Assembly: GCF_022012295.1 (NCBI RefSeq)
Contig: NZ_JAKLTN010000002.1
Span: forward strand, 1,302,001 to 1,366,000
Source: Dechloromonas hankyongensis
Lineage (GTDB): Bacteria > Pseudomonadota > Gammaproteobacteria > Burkholderiales > Rhodocyclaceae
DNA: 64,000 nt
Direction of reading: 5' to 3'
The notes beneath the pieces were generated by a model. The model saw only the letters and a program-made list of their open reading frames with translations, did no database searches and was not told where the DNA came from. The first letter of the stretch is position 1, and every line of letters begins with the position of its first letter. A program made the translations under genes and the position numbers. Below, in pieces: positions 45,609 through 54,181 of this stretch.

Positions 45609-46112
45609 ATGATGAATCTAGTGGGAAAACTGGTTTGGCAGCGGGAATACGATACCGGCGTCACCGAGATCGATTTGCAGCACCGTACCCTGTTCAGGAT
45701 GTTCAACAAGGTGAATCTCGAGCTGCGGGATGACAGCGGCCGCGACGTCTGGGAACAAGCCATCCACGATTTGCTGGGCTATGCCCTGTTTCACTTCTGG
45801 TGCGAAGAGGATCTGGCGACGCGCTATGGTTATGATCAGGAAAAGCACGCCGACGCGATAGAGCATTTCAACGAGCACCTTGCCTTCGCCGAGGCGATGA
45901 ACGACATGCGTTCCCGCCTTCGCACCGGCGAACGCATTTCCAAGGCGGCACTGATCGATTTTCTACGCGACTGGCTGTCCCGCCACGTTACCGACAGCGA
46001 TCAGTGGCTGCTCGCATTCATTCTCGACAAACAGCGTCAAGCAGGCCTACACGCCATCGAATCGGCCAAGCGGAGCGCTGTACACTCATCGGGCGAGTGC
46101 ACCGCCGCCTGA
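45609..46112 (+). CDS. Bacteriohemerythrin
   Basis: About 167 residues. The di-iron ligands are visible as His in IDLQHRTLF, HFWCEEDLA (His and Glu), HADAIEHFNEHLAF (two His) and LSRHVTDSDQWL (His and Asp). The fold is a four-helix bundle that binds oxygen reversibly and in bacteria serves O2 storage, delivery to oxidases or sensing. It is a single-domain protein with a ~30-residue C-terminal tail. Either ATG 45609 or the adjacent ATG 45612 may be used; AGGA lies just upstream. Confidence 0.87.
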   Translation: MMNLVGKLVWQREYDTGVTEIDLQHRTLFRMFNKVNLELRDDSGRDVWEQAIHDLLGYALFHFWCEEDLATRYGYDQEKHADAIEHFNEHLAFAEAMNDMRSRLRTGERISKAALIDFLRDWLSRHVTDSDQWLLAFILDKQRQAGLHAIESAKRSAVHSSGECTAA

Positions 46113-46130
46113 CCCTGCTCCGGGCGAACG

Positions 46131-46349
46131 CTAGCGCAACGTGTGGAGATAGAGGGACTCGACCCGCTCCCGCGCCCACGGGGTCCGCCGCAGGAATTTC
46201 AGGCTGGAAGCGATGCTCGGCTCGTGGTTGAAGCAGCGTATGTCGATCTGGCGACCGAGTTCGGCCCAACCATAATGGGCGACGAGATGGTGGAGTATCG
46301 CCTCCAGCGTCACGCCGTGCAGCGGGTTGTTCGGTTGTTCTTGCGTCAT
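46131..46349 (-). CDS. VF530-family (DUF2132) small DNA-binding-like protein
   Basis: 72 residues: [20 protein letters not shown], then [20 protein letters not shown] and [16 protein letters not shown], which is the VF530 family signature. The fold is a small helical domain reported as SNF2-like DNA-binding in annotations, with no firm function. It converges with the bacteriohemerythrin gene, with 18 nt between the stops. Confidence 0.85.
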   Translation of the reverse strand: MTQEQPNNPLHGVTLEAILHHLVAHYGWAELGRQIDIRCFNHEPSIASSLKFLRRTPWARERVESLYLHTLR

Positions 46350-46438
46350 CTCTGAACTGTATGGACTCGATCCGCCCCCGGTTCGTTTATATCGCTAGCC
46401 GGCCATCGCCGCATGCGACCTGGCAGTGCCGTTGGTGA

Positions 46439-46921
46439 TCACCGTTTGCGCTGCTTGGGCATCGGCTTGCGTTGCCGCTGGCCGGGGCGTGCCTGGGCCT
46501 GTTCGGGCTTCGGCTTGGGGACCAGCAGGTTCTTGGCGGTCGTGGCTGCCGCCGCGCGATGGGCGAGCATCGCTTCGCGCAGACTCTCGGGCGCAATGGC
46601 GATGGCCGCCCCCTCGCTTGCTACGTAGGATGCCAGCAAGCCGCGCAGCGCGATCAGGCGATCCGCCATATCGCCCTTGCCCGGCAAGGCCTCGATCAAC
46701 TGCTCGGCACCCGGCGTCAAGGCCAGGCCGCCATCGCGCTCGACCAGCAGACCGCATAGGCCGAGGCGGGAAAACGCTTCGCTCAGCTTGCCCTCGGCCG
46801 GAATATTGCCCTGGACAAGATCGATGGCCGCCATGATTTCCAGCAGCTCGGCAGGGCGGCGCTTGGCGGCCAGGGCCGTGGCAAGCAGGAGAAGCGGATC
46901 GTGATCGTGAATCGGGTACAT
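46439..46921 (-). CDS. Conserved hypothetical protein with basic C-terminal tail
   Basis: 160 residues from ATG 46921 (MYPIHDHDPLLLLATALAAK). The N-terminal ~115 residues are helical and include AELLEIMAAIDLVQGNIP and KLSEAFSRLGLCGLLVERDG, which looks like a winged-helix arrangement. The last ~30 residues are rich in Lys, Arg, Pro and Gln (QRQRKPMPKQRKR), so it may bind nucleic acid. I cannot name the family. Confidence 0.6.
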   Translation of the reverse strand: MYPIHDHDPLLLLATALAAKRRPAELLEIMAAIDLVQGNIPAEGKLSEAFSRLGLCGLLVERDGGLALTPGAEQLIEALPGKGDMADRLIALRGLLASYVASEGAAIAIAPESLREAMLAHRAAAATTAKNLLVPKPKPEQAQARPGQRQRKPMPKQRKR

Positions 46922-47077
46922 GGGCAGCCTTGATGAATGGGCAAAAGGCAGCCGGAAATCGGTTTGCCTTTGCAAGGCTGGCAGTTTAAGGCCAGCCACC
47001 CGAAATCATCCGATTGATTTGCCGCAATTCAGAAAATATCGCCCGTTCAGTGGCTTGAGGCCCACATCAGGCGACAC

Positions 47078-47106
47078 CAAGAAGAAGGCCCGACGTCACC
47101 GGGCCT
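47078..47106 (-). terminator. Probable terminator of the unlinked ATP-grasp/alpha-E operon
   Basis: On the minus strand AGGCCCG and CGGGCCT form a 7-bp stem with a 7-nt loop, followed by TTCTTCTT. It is 24 nt after the alpha-E stop. The T-tract is interrupted, so strength is uncertain. Confidence 0.5.
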
Positions 47107-47129
47107 ACCTGCCATGCTCGCGCCAGCGA

Positions 47130-48077
47130 TCAGGCCGCTTCGGCCATCGGCACCAGGAAGTCCTTGCTGATCCCGTCGCCGAGCAGATAGATGCGATCCA
47201 TGAAGTCCTCCAGCCATTCGTGCAGGCCATGTTCGAGGATATTGCCGATCCGCCCGTAGTGCAGTTGGGCGTGCAGCAGACCGGCCTGGCGGGTGGTCTC
47301 GCCCGAGTGCTGGTTGGCGATCAGGTCGAGGGTCTTGATCACGCCGTTCATGCAGAAATGCAGCGAGCGCGGCATGTCCTTGTTGAGGATCAGCAGCTCC
47401 GCCACGCGGTCCGGCGTGATCACGTCGCGATAAACCTTGCGGTACACCTCGAAGGCCGACACCGAGCGCAGCAAGGCCGCCCACTGGTAGAAATCGGTCG
47501 CCCCCTCGTCGCCATGCGGGCGCAGCACGTGGTACTTGAAATCGAGGATGCGCGCCGTGTTGTCGGCCCTTTCGAGCAGCGTGCCGAGCCGGATGAAGTG
47601 GTAGCCCTCGTCCTGCAGCAAGGTGCCGAGCGTCGTGCCGCGCGTCAGCGACGAACGCATCTTGACCCATTCGAAATACTCGCTGATGCCGGCGCTGACC
47701 AGTTGCTCGAAGCTGCGCCCACGCGCCTCCAGCCACGTGTAGTTCAGCGTCTCCCACATTTCGGTAGTCAGCGTGCCGCGCACGGCATGGGCATTTTCCC
47801 GCGCCATGCGCAGGCAGCTATGGATGGACGAGAAATTGTCGGCATCGCTGACCATGAACTTCAGCACGTTCTCGCCATTGACCGCCGAATATTTGGCGGC
47901 ATAGGCTTCCTCGAGGCTGTTCAGGGCGATGATGGCATTCCAGCTCTGGTTGGCCGCTTCCTCGGATTGCGGCACCAGCGACATCTGGTAGGTCACATCG
48001 AGCAGACGGGCGAGATTCTCGGCGCGCTCCATGTAGCGCGACATCCAGAACAGGTGATCGGCAGTACGGCTCAGCAT
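47130..48077 (-). CDS. Alpha-E domain protein (DUF403)
   Basis: 315 residues, all-helical, starting MLSRTADHLFWMSRYMERAE, the alpha-E signature also present in the C-terminal half of the fusion protein at 18169-20691. Other stretches are HAVRGTLTTEMWETLNYTWL and FIRLGTLLERADNTARILDF. The domain always accompanies circularly permuted ATP-grasp proteins; its own activity is unknown. The ATG is 2 nt after the ATP-grasp stop, so the two are translated together. Confidence 0.9.
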   Translation of the reverse strand: MLSRTADHLFWMSRYMERAENLARLLDVTYQMSLVPQSEEAANQSWNAIIALNSLEEAYAAKYSAVNGENVLKFMVSDADNFSSIHSCLRMARENAHAVRGTLTTEMWETLNYTWLEARGRSFEQLVSAGISEYFEWVKMRSSLTRGTTLGTLLQDEGYHFIRLGTLLERADNTARILDFKYHVLRPHGDEGATDFYQWAALLRSVSAFEVYRKVYRDVITPDRVAELLILNKDMPRSLHFCMNGVIKTLDLIANQHSGETTRQAGLLHAQLHYGRIGNILEHGLHEWLEDFMDRIYLLGDGISKDFLVPMAEAA

Positions 48078-48079
48078 GA

Positions 48080-49492
48080 TTAATCCTCCAGAACCCAGGT
48101 GTCTTTGGTGCCGCCGCCCTGCGATGAATTGACGACCAGCGAGCCCTTGGTCAAGGCAACGCGGGTCAGGCCGCCAGGCACCATGTTTATGCATTCGCCC
48201 GAGGACAGCACGAAGGGGCGCAGGTCGAGGTGGCGCGGCGCAATGCCCTCCTCGACGAAGGTCGGGCAATTGGACAGGGCCAGCGTCGGCTGGGCGATGT
48301 AGCCCTCCGGCTTGGCGATCAGCAATTCTCGGAAGTGCGCGATCTGTTCCTTGCTCGATGCCGGGCCGACCAGCATGCCGTAGCCGCCGGCGCCATGCAC
48401 TTCCTTGACCACCAGTTCCGGCAAATGATCGAGCACGTACTTCAGGTCGTCCGGTTTGCGGCACATGTAGGTCGGCACGTTGTTCAGCTTCGGCTCTTCG
48501 CCGAGGTAGAAACGGATCATGTCCGGGACATACGGGTAGATCGACTTGTCGTCGGCGACGCCGGTGCCGACCGCATTGGCCAGTGTCACGTTGCCGGCCC
48601 GATAGGCCTGCATCAGCCCCGGTACGCCCAGGGCGGAATCGGCACGGAAAACCTGCGGATCGAGGAAATCGTCATCGATGCGGCGGTAGATCACATCGAC
48701 GCGCTGCGGCCCCTGCGTCGTGCGCATGTAGACCACCTCGTCCTTGACGAAGAGATCGCGCCCCTCGACCAGTTCGACGCCCATCTGCTGGGCCAGGAAG
48801 GTGTGCTCGAAATAGGCGCTGTTGTAGGCCCCCGGGGTCAGCAGCACTACCGTCGGATCGGAAACCCCCTTGGGCGACACCGCGCGCAGCTTCTCGAGCA
48901 GCACGTCCGGGTAGTGCTGGACCGGCGCCACCTTGTGCCGGGCGAACAGTTCGGGGAACAGCCGCATCATCATCTTGCGGTCTTCGAGCATGTACGACAC
49001 ACCGGACGGCACGCGCAGGTTGTCTTCGAGCACGTAGAACTCGCCGGCGCCGGCCCGCACGATGTCCACGCCGGTAATGTGCGCATAGATCCGGCCCGGC
49101 ACATCGACGCCGCGCATGATCGGCCGGTACTGGGCATTGTTCAGTACCTGCTCGGCCGGAATGACGCCTGCCTTGAGGATTTCCTGATCGTGGTACACGT
49201 CCCACAGGAACATGTTGATCGCCTTGACCCGCTGGCGCAGGCCGGACTGCAGGGCCCTCCATTCGGCTGACGGAATGACACGGGGAATGATGTCGAAGGG
49301 GATCAGGCGCTCCTTGCCGGCCTCCTCGCCATACACGGCGAAGGTGATGCCGACGCGGTGGAAGGCCAGATCGGCCTCGGCCCGCTTGCGTTCGATGCGC
49401 TCCGGCGGTGTCGCCTTGAGCCAGTCTTCATATCCCTTGTAATGCGCCCGGACGCCGCCTTGGGCGTCGTACATCTCGTTATAGAAGTTCAT
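48080..49492 (-). CDS. Circularly permuted type 2 ATP-grasp protein
   Basis: 470 residues starting MNFYNEMYDAQGGVRAHYKG. Conserved stretches are FDIIPRVIPSAEWRALQSGL, GVDVPGRIYAHITGVDIVRA, VVLLTPGAYNSAYFEHTFLA, GTGVADDKSIYPYVPDMIRF and LVVKEVHGAGGYGMLVGPAS. The last two carry nucleotide and metal-binding residues. It is predicted to be an amide or peptide ligase. Unlike the locus at 17-24 kb it is not fused to alpha-E and has no transglutaminase beside it. Confidence 0.9.
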   Translation of the reverse strand: MNFYNEMYDAQGGVRAHYKGYEDWLKATPPERIERKRAEADLAFHRVGITFAVYGEEAGKERLIPFDIIPRVIPSAEWRALQSGLRQRVKAINMFLWDVYHDQEILKAGVIPAEQVLNNAQYRPIMRGVDVPGRIYAHITGVDIVRAGAGEFYVLEDNLRVPSGVSYMLEDRKMMMRLFPELFARHKVAPVQHYPDVLLEKLRAVSPKGVSDPTVVLLTPGAYNSAYFEHTFLAQQMGVELVEGRDLFVKDEVVYMRTTQGPQRVDVIYRRIDDDFLDPQVFRADSALGVPGLMQAYRAGNVTLANAVGTGVADDKSIYPYVPDMIRFYLGEEPKLNNVPTYMCRKPDDLKYVLDHLPELVVKEVHGAGGYGMLVGPASSKEQIAHFRELLIAKPEGYIAQPTLALSNCPTFVEEGIAPRHLDLRPFVLSSGECINMVPGGLTRVALTKGSLVVNSSQGGGTKDTWVLED

Positions 49493-49636
49493 TTTGGACT
49501 CGTCGCTGAGGATGCTCTCACACCGGATTCAGCAGGTTCCATGCCACCTGCAAATGACCTTCAAATCATACGCTCGGTACTACTTTGCGACTATTGACGC
49601 ACTGTAAAGGTGCGCCTCGAATTCATGATGGTGCAA

Positions 49637-49670
49637 ATAAAAAAACCCGCTGGATCGCTCCAGCGGGTTT
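49637..49670 (-). terminator. Intrinsic terminator after the thiolase gene
   Basis: A perfect 12-bp stem, AAACCCGCTGGA and TCCAGCGGGTTT, with loop TCGC. Read on the minus strand it ends in a T-run (TTTTTATT), 25 nt after the thiolase stop. Confidence 0.9.
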
Positions 49671-49694
49671 GGTACAAAACGTACTGCGAACGGC

Positions 49695-50876
49695 TTAGAC
49701 GCGTTCGAAGATCACGGCAATGCCCTGACCGCCACCGATACACATGGTGACCAGGCAGTACTTGCCGCCGATGCGGTTCATTTCGTAAATCGCCTTGGTG
49801 GCGATGAAAGCACCGGAGCAGCCGACCGGGTGGCCGAGGGCGATGGCGCCGCCGTTCGGGTTGGTCTTGGCCGGATCCAGGCCGAGCACCTTGGAAACGG
49901 TCAGTGCCTGGGCAGCGAAGGCTTCGTTGGATTCGATGACGTCCATCTGGTCCAGGGTCAGGCCGGCCTTCTTCAGAGCCAGCTTGGTCGCCGGGATCGG
50001 GCCTTCACCCATGACGTCGTTCGGCACGCCGGCAACGGCGTAGGAGACCATGCGGGCGATCGGCTTCTGGCCGGCAGCGGCAGCCTTGGCAGCATCGGCC
50101 AGGACGAAGAAGGCAGCGCCGTCGTTGATGCCGGAAGCGTTACCGGCAGTGACCGTACCGTCCTTCTTGAAGGCTGCCTTCATCTTGGCCAGCGATTCCA
50201 TCGTCGTGCCACGCTTCAGGTGCTCGTCGGTGTCGAACACGACTTCGCCCTTGCGTGTCTGCTTGACGATGGGCAGGATCTGCGACTTGAAGTGGCCAGC
50301 GTCGATGGCGGCAGCGGCACGGCGCTGCGATTCGACGGCGAAGGCATCCTGGTCTTCACGGGTGAAGCCGTGCTTGGTGGCCAGGTTTTCTGCGGTGATA
50401 CCCATGTGGCCGACGCCGAACGGGTCGGTCAGCACGGCGACCATGGCGTCGATGGCCTTGGTGTCGCCCATGCGGGCGCCGGAACGCAGCGTCGGCATCA
50501 GATAGGCTGCCTTGGACATCACTTCGACGCCACCGCCGATACCGTAGTCGCAATCGCCGAGCAGAATGTTCTGGGCGGTGGTGACGATACCCTGCAGGCC
50601 GGAGGCGCACAGACGGGAAACCTGCATGGCGACGGAGTCCATCGACAGGCCGGCCTGGATGGAGGCCACGCGGGACACGTAGGCGTAACGGGAATCGACC
50701 GGCATCGTGGTGCCGACGGTCACATAGTTGATCTGCTGCGGATCGACGTTGGAACGGGCGATCGCTTCTTTCATGACGGTGCTGGCCAGATCGCACGGAT
50801 CCATGTCAGCCAGAGAACCACCGAAGGCACCGATGGGGGAACGAACTGCGCTCAGAACGACAACATCTTTGCTCAT
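49695..50876 (-). CDS. Acetyl-CoA acetyltransferase / beta-ketothiolase (BktB-like)
   Basis: 393 residues. The nucleophile Cys90 is in VSRLCASGLQGIV, the general base His is in GGAIALGHPVGCSGA, and the second Cys is in VTMCIGGGQGIAVIFE. It condenses two acetyl-CoA, or acetyl-CoA with a longer acyl-CoA, and also runs in the degradative direction. The sequence resembles Cupriavidus BktB closely in length and motifs, so a role in polyhydroxyalkanoate precursor supply is plausible given two phasins nearby. It lies 24 nt after the CobD/AmpE-like gene and ends at a strong terminator. Confidence 0.93.
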   Translation of the reverse strand: MSKDVVVLSAVRSPIGAFGGSLADMDPCDLASTVMKEAIARSNVDPQQINYVTVGTTMPVDSRYAYVSRVASIQAGLSMDSVAMQVSRLCASGLQGIVTTAQNILLGDCDYGIGGGVEVMSKAAYLMPTLRSGARMGDTKAIDAMVAVLTDPFGVGHMGITAENLATKHGFTREDQDAFAVESQRRAAAAIDAGHFKSQILPIVKQTRKGEVVFDTDEHLKRGTTMESLAKMKAAFKKDGTVTAGNASGINDGAAFFVLADAAKAAAAGQKPIARMVSYAVAGVPNDVMGEGPIPATKLALKKAGLTLDQMDVIESNEAFAAQALTVSKVLGLDPAKTNPNGGAIALGHPVGCSGAFIATKAIYEMNRIGGKYCLVTMCIGGGQGIAVIFERV

Positions 50877-50900
50877 GAAACACCTCCAGATATAGATTAT

Positions 50901-51824
50901 TCAGCCCACCAGACTAGCGAGCCCCAGCAAAAAGAGCAACAACATCCACACGACCGTGGCTCGCCAGACGAGGCCCACGGCACTTTGCATGAAATCTACG
51001 TCGGCTGGATCGCCCAGCCCCAATTCTGCGCGGTCGGAGACCTCGACGCCATCGACCACCGGCCGGCCCAACTGCACGCCCAAAGCCCCTGCCCCGGCTG
51101 CCAGCACGATGCCCAGATCGCGGTCCGGCCATTGCGCCGGCTGGGTGCGCCAGCAGTACGCCGCATCCTCGAAGTCGCCGACGATGGCAAAAGCCGAAGC
51201 GGTCGCGCGCAGCGGCAGCCAGTCGATGATACCGAAAACCTGGCGCGAAAATAGCGTAAATGCATTTTCCTGGTCGATCCGCTCGGCATTCCAGCGATCG
51301 CGGACGATCAGCGCCAGCCGGTAGAGCAAGGCGCCGCACGGTCCGGGCAGCAGGACGAACCAGAGCAGCACGGCAAAGACATGGCGGTGCGAAGCGGCCA
51401 GCGCCCCTTCGATGGACAGGCGTGAGATGTCTTCCGAACCGAGGTTGTAGGTCGAACAGCCCTGCCATTCGGCGAGCAACTGGCGCGCCCGTTCAAGGTC
51501 GCCCAGGCGCAGAGCCAACTGGATCTCGGTGTAATGGTGGCTGAACTGGCGGAAGCCCATGGTCAGGTAGAGCACCGCCACGTTGAGCAGCAAACCGAAC
51601 AGCGGACTCAGCGCGTATAGCGCAGCATAGACGAGGCCGACCAGGGCCACCGGCAAGAGGACGGCGAAGCACCAGGCCAGCACACCATGGCGATAGGCAC
51701 CTGCATTGAAACGGGATTCGATGAAATCCGCCCAGGCGCCCAGCGGCTCGGCAATGATGCGACGGTAATCAAGGGGCTGCAGTTGCTCGATGAGAAAAAC
51801 TGCAATCAGCGAGAGGAGACTCAT
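50901..51824 (-). CDS. CobD/CbiB or AmpE-like membrane protein
   Basis: 307 residues starting MSLLSLIAVFLIEQLQPLDY with about four hydrophobic segments. Stretches such as VAVLYLTMGFRQFSHHYTEI, SIEGALAASHRHVFAVLLWF and LPGPCGALLYRLALIVRDRW match the CobD/CbiB family branch often annotated as AmpE-like in betaproteobacteria. No cobalamin genes are nearby, so the cobinamide synthase role is unlikely. Some relatives act as regulatory membrane proteins. It sits between nudL and the thiolase in an apparent operon. Confidence 0.75.
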   Translation of the reverse strand: MSLLSLIAVFLIEQLQPLDYRRIIAEPLGAWADFIESRFNAGAYRHGVLAWCFAVLLPVALVGLVYAALYALSPLFGLLLNVAVLYLTMGFRQFSHHYTEIQLALRLGDLERARQLLAEWQGCSTYNLGSEDISRLSIEGALAASHRHVFAVLLWFVLLPGPCGALLYRLALIVRDRWNAERIDQENAFTLFSRQVFGIIDWLPLRATASAFAIVGDFEDAAYCWRTQPAQWPDRDLGIVLAAGAGALGVQLGRPVVDGVEVSDRAELGLGDPADVDFMQSAVGLVWRATVVWMLLLFLLGLASLVG

Positions 51825-51888
51825 GTGGGGCTAAGCATTGCCGTATTCGGCTTATTTTCATATAGCAAAGTGTCACGATACCACAAGC

Positions 51889-52485
51889 TCAGGCGACGTG
51901 GAGAAGGCCTAGCCGCTCGGACAGCGAGCGGATCATGCCCGCCGTTGCGCCCCAGATGAAATACTCGCCGTAGGGCATGGCGAAATAATTGCGCAGCGCC
52001 CCGCGGTAATGCAGCGAATGCTGCTGGTGATTGGCCGGGTCGAGCAGAAATGACAGCGGCACCTCGAAAATCTCCGCCACTTCGAAAGGGTCCGGCTGCA
52101 GGTCGAACGGTGGCCTGACCAGCGCCACCACCGGCGTCACCCGGAACCCGGTGCCGGTGCGGTATTCCGGCAGGAAACCGACAATCTCGATCCGCTCCCG
52201 CGCCAGGCCGATCTCTTCCTCGGTCTCGCGCAGGGCGGTATCCGTCGGCGACCGGTCATGTTCCTCGACGCGGCCGCCGGGAAAACTGACCTGCCCGGCG
52301 TGGTCCCGCAGATGGGCCGTGCGCTGGGTGAGCAGAACGGTGTAGCCGTCATCGCGCAGGACGATAGGAAACAATACCGCCGCCGGGGTCAGCGGCAGGT
52401 CTGCTGCGCCATCTTCCTGCACAAACTCGCCGGCCAGCGGCTCGGGAAGCAAGCTGGCCCGCAAACGCTCCAGATCAACCGTCAT
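51889..52485 (-). CDS. nudL: Nudix hydrolase, coenzyme A pyrophosphatase type
   Basis: 198 residues. The Nudix box is complete: GGRVEEHDRSPTDTALRETE followed by EEIGL. The preceding LTQRTAHLRDHAGQVSFPGG is the CoA pyrophosphatase (UPF0035) signature. It cleaves CoA and CoA esters to 3',5'-ADP and phosphopantetheine derivatives. The ATG overlaps the stop of the upstream small gene by 4 nt (ATGA). Confidence 0.92.
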   Translation of the reverse strand: MTVDLERLRASLLPEPLAGEFVQEDGAADLPLTPAAVLFPIVLRDDGYTVLLTQRTAHLRDHAGQVSFPGGRVEEHDRSPTDTALRETEEEIGLARERIEIVGFLPEYRTGTGFRVTPVVALVRPPFDLQPDPFEVAEIFEVPLSFLLDPANHQQHSLHYRGALRNYFAMPYGEYFIWGATAGMIRSLSERLGLLHVA

Positions 52486-52739
52486 TTCGCCGCGGAGTCT
52501 TCCTCGATTTCGGCATTGACCGACGCCAGCGCGTCCTGCAACGTTTCTTCGGACAAATCGTTGATCGACGTGGCGACCAGGTCGGCCGACTCGACCGCAC
52601 CGACCGGCAGCCGCTTGCTGTCCAGGCTGGCGATCAGTACCGCCGCCGAACCGGCCACGCGCAACAGCGCCTGGCGCTCACCCATCAGCATTTCCAGCTC
52701 TTCGCGCAGCAGCGCTATTTCCTGATCTCGTTGCGGCAT
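52482..52739 (-). CDS. Small conserved hypothetical protein, 85 residues
   Basis: Starts MPQRDQEIALLREELEMLMG. The N-terminal half is a predicted coiled coil, followed by an alanine/valine-rich helix (LLRVAGSAAVLIASLD) and an acidic C-terminus. No family recognised. It lies 10 nt downstream of the protease gene and overlaps nudL by 4 nt, which strongly supports that it is translated. Confidence 0.7.
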   Translation of the reverse strand: MPQRDQEIALLREELEMLMGERQALLRVAGSAAVLIASLDSKRLPVGAVESADLVATSINDLSEETLQDALASVNAEIEEDSAAK

Positions 52740-52749
52740 CTGCTCTCTC

Positions 52750-53400
52750 CTAGAATCGTTTTTTAAGTGTCATGGTACTGCCGTCGCGCTGCATTTCCAT
52801 CCGGTTCAAAAAGCTCATGCCCAACAGGGCAATCGGCATGTCGGTCTGATGGATCAGCGCGCCCACGTTGTGCAAGGTCACATCGCCGATGCGCACGGTA
52901 TCGAGTTGCACCTTGCTCACCACGGCCTGTCCATTGGCCGTATTGGTCAGCGTTTTCTCGCCACGATTGAAATCGACACCAACCCGCCGTGCATCGCTCA
53001 TTCCCAGCGAAATCATCGTCGCTCCGGTATCGACCAGGAAGCGGACCGACGTCCCGTTGATCGTGCCGGTGGTGAAGAAATGGCCCTGCCCGTCCGCCGT
53101 CATGACGATCTTGCCGGAGCCATCGCCATTCGCCGCGCCGACGGCATACTGCCCGACGCGCAAGGGGCGCTTCTTGCCACCGATCTCGATCATCACCTGA
53201 TCGCCCTGAACGGATAGTACCTTGACGCCATCCAGAGTCTGCCCGACCGGGACGGCCTGCGGCTCGCTGCCGTTGATCATCAGCATCGCCTTGCTGCCCA
53301 TGATGCCGGCCAGGCCGACTTCCTGGGCCACAGCGACAGGGGACATCGAGAAAAAGAGCGCAGCGAGCAGCGTAGAATGACAACTCACTTTCGAGGACAT
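52750..53400 (-). CDS. Retropepsin-like aspartic protease (clan AA, TIGR02281 type)
   Basis: 216 residues. A signal peptide (STLLAALFFSMSPVAVAQ) precedes a small domain (GLAGIMGSKAMLMINGSEPQ) and a single retropepsin domain with catalytic motif FLVDTGATMISLG and the later IALLGMSFLNRME. Such proteins dimerise to form one active site. Location is predicted to be periplasmic. The start was taken at 53400; an ATG at 53412 would overlap the divergent amidotransferase start at 53411. It heads a minus-strand run of genes down to the thiolase. Confidence 0.87.
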   Translation of the reverse strand: MSSKVSCHSTLLAALFFSMSPVAVAQEVGLAGIMGSKAMLMINGSEPQAVPVGQTLDGVKVLSVQGDQVMIEIGGKKRPLRVGQYAVGAANGDGSGKIVMTADGQGHFFTTGTINGTSVRFLVDTGATMISLGMSDARRVGVDFNRGEKTLTNTANGQAVVSKVQLDTVRIGDVTLHNVGALIHQTDMPIALLGMSFLNRMEMQRDGSTMTLKKRF

Positions 53401-53410
53401 TTTCCGCACC

Positions 53411-54124
53411 ATGAAACCCGTTGCCATCTTCCGCCACTCCCCTACCGAAGGTCCGGGCTATTTTGCCATATTCCTTGAGCAGCACGGGATTCCCTGGCAA
53501 TTGATCGCCATTGACGAAGGCGCCGCCGTGCCGGCCAAACCGGACGACTTCTCCGGCCTCTGCTTCATGGGCGGCCCGATGAGCGTCAATGACCCGCTGC
53601 CCTGGATCGAGCCGGTGTGCGCGCTGATCCGCTCGGCTGTCACTGCCGACATCCCGGTCATCGGCCACTGCCTGGGCGGCCAGTTGATGAGCAAGGCGCT
53701 CGGTGGCGAGGTCACCCGCAATCCGGTCAAGGAAATCGGCTGGGGCCAGGCCTTCGGCGAGGCCAATGCTACCGCGCGGCACTGGCTGGGCGACTTGGCC
53801 GGCAAGAGCGGGATCGTTTTCCAGTGGCACGGCGAAACCTTCAGCATCCCGGGCGGCGCGACGCGCCTCTTTTCCAACAACTACTGCGCCAACCAGATGT
53901 TCGCCCTCGGCCCCCACCTGGCCATGCAGTGCCATGTCGAAATGACGCCCGAAATGATCGCCAAGTGGTGCGAACAATGGGCCGACGAGGCGAATGCCGT
54001 AGCCGATCAGCCGAGCGTGCAAACCCCGCAGGCCATGGAAGGCGAAATCGCCGCCCGCCTGCCGACCATGCGACAGTTGTCGGAACAGCTGTATTCGGTG
54101 TGGATCAAGGGCCTGGCCCGCTGA
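53411..54124 (+). CDS. Class I glutamine amidotransferase
   Basis: 237 residues. The nucleophile Cys87 is in PVIGHCLGGQLMSKALGG, and the His-Glu pair of the triad is in MQCHVEMTPEM. The stretch GWGQAFGEANATARHWLG is typical of the GuaA-like stand-alone GATase group. These hydrolyse glutamine or gamma-glutamyl amides. The acceptor or true substrate is unknown. It is divergent from the retropepsin gene with only 10 nt between starts, so the promoters must lie within coding sequence. Confidence 0.88.
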   Translation: MKPVAIFRHSPTEGPGYFAIFLEQHGIPWQLIAIDEGAAVPAKPDDFSGLCFMGGPMSVNDPLPWIEPVCALIRSAVTADIPVIGHCLGGQLMSKALGGEVTRNPVKEIGWGQAFGEANATARHWLGDLAGKSGIVFQWHGETFSIPGGATRLFSNNYCANQMFALGPHLAMQCHVEMTPEMIAKWCEQWADEANAVADQPSVQTPQAMEGEIAARLPTMRQLSEQLYSVWIKGLAR

Positions 54125-54131
54125 TCAAGAC

Positions 54132-54160
54132 AAAGGGCAGCCGAAGCTGCCCTTTTCGTT
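54132..54160 (+). terminator. Intrinsic terminator after the amidotransferase gene
   Basis: AAAGGGCAGC and GCTGCCCTTT form a perfect 10-bp stem with loop CGAA, running into TTTTCGTTTT. Confidence 0.88.
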
Positions 54161-54181
54161 TTATCCGGCCGGATCAACCGG

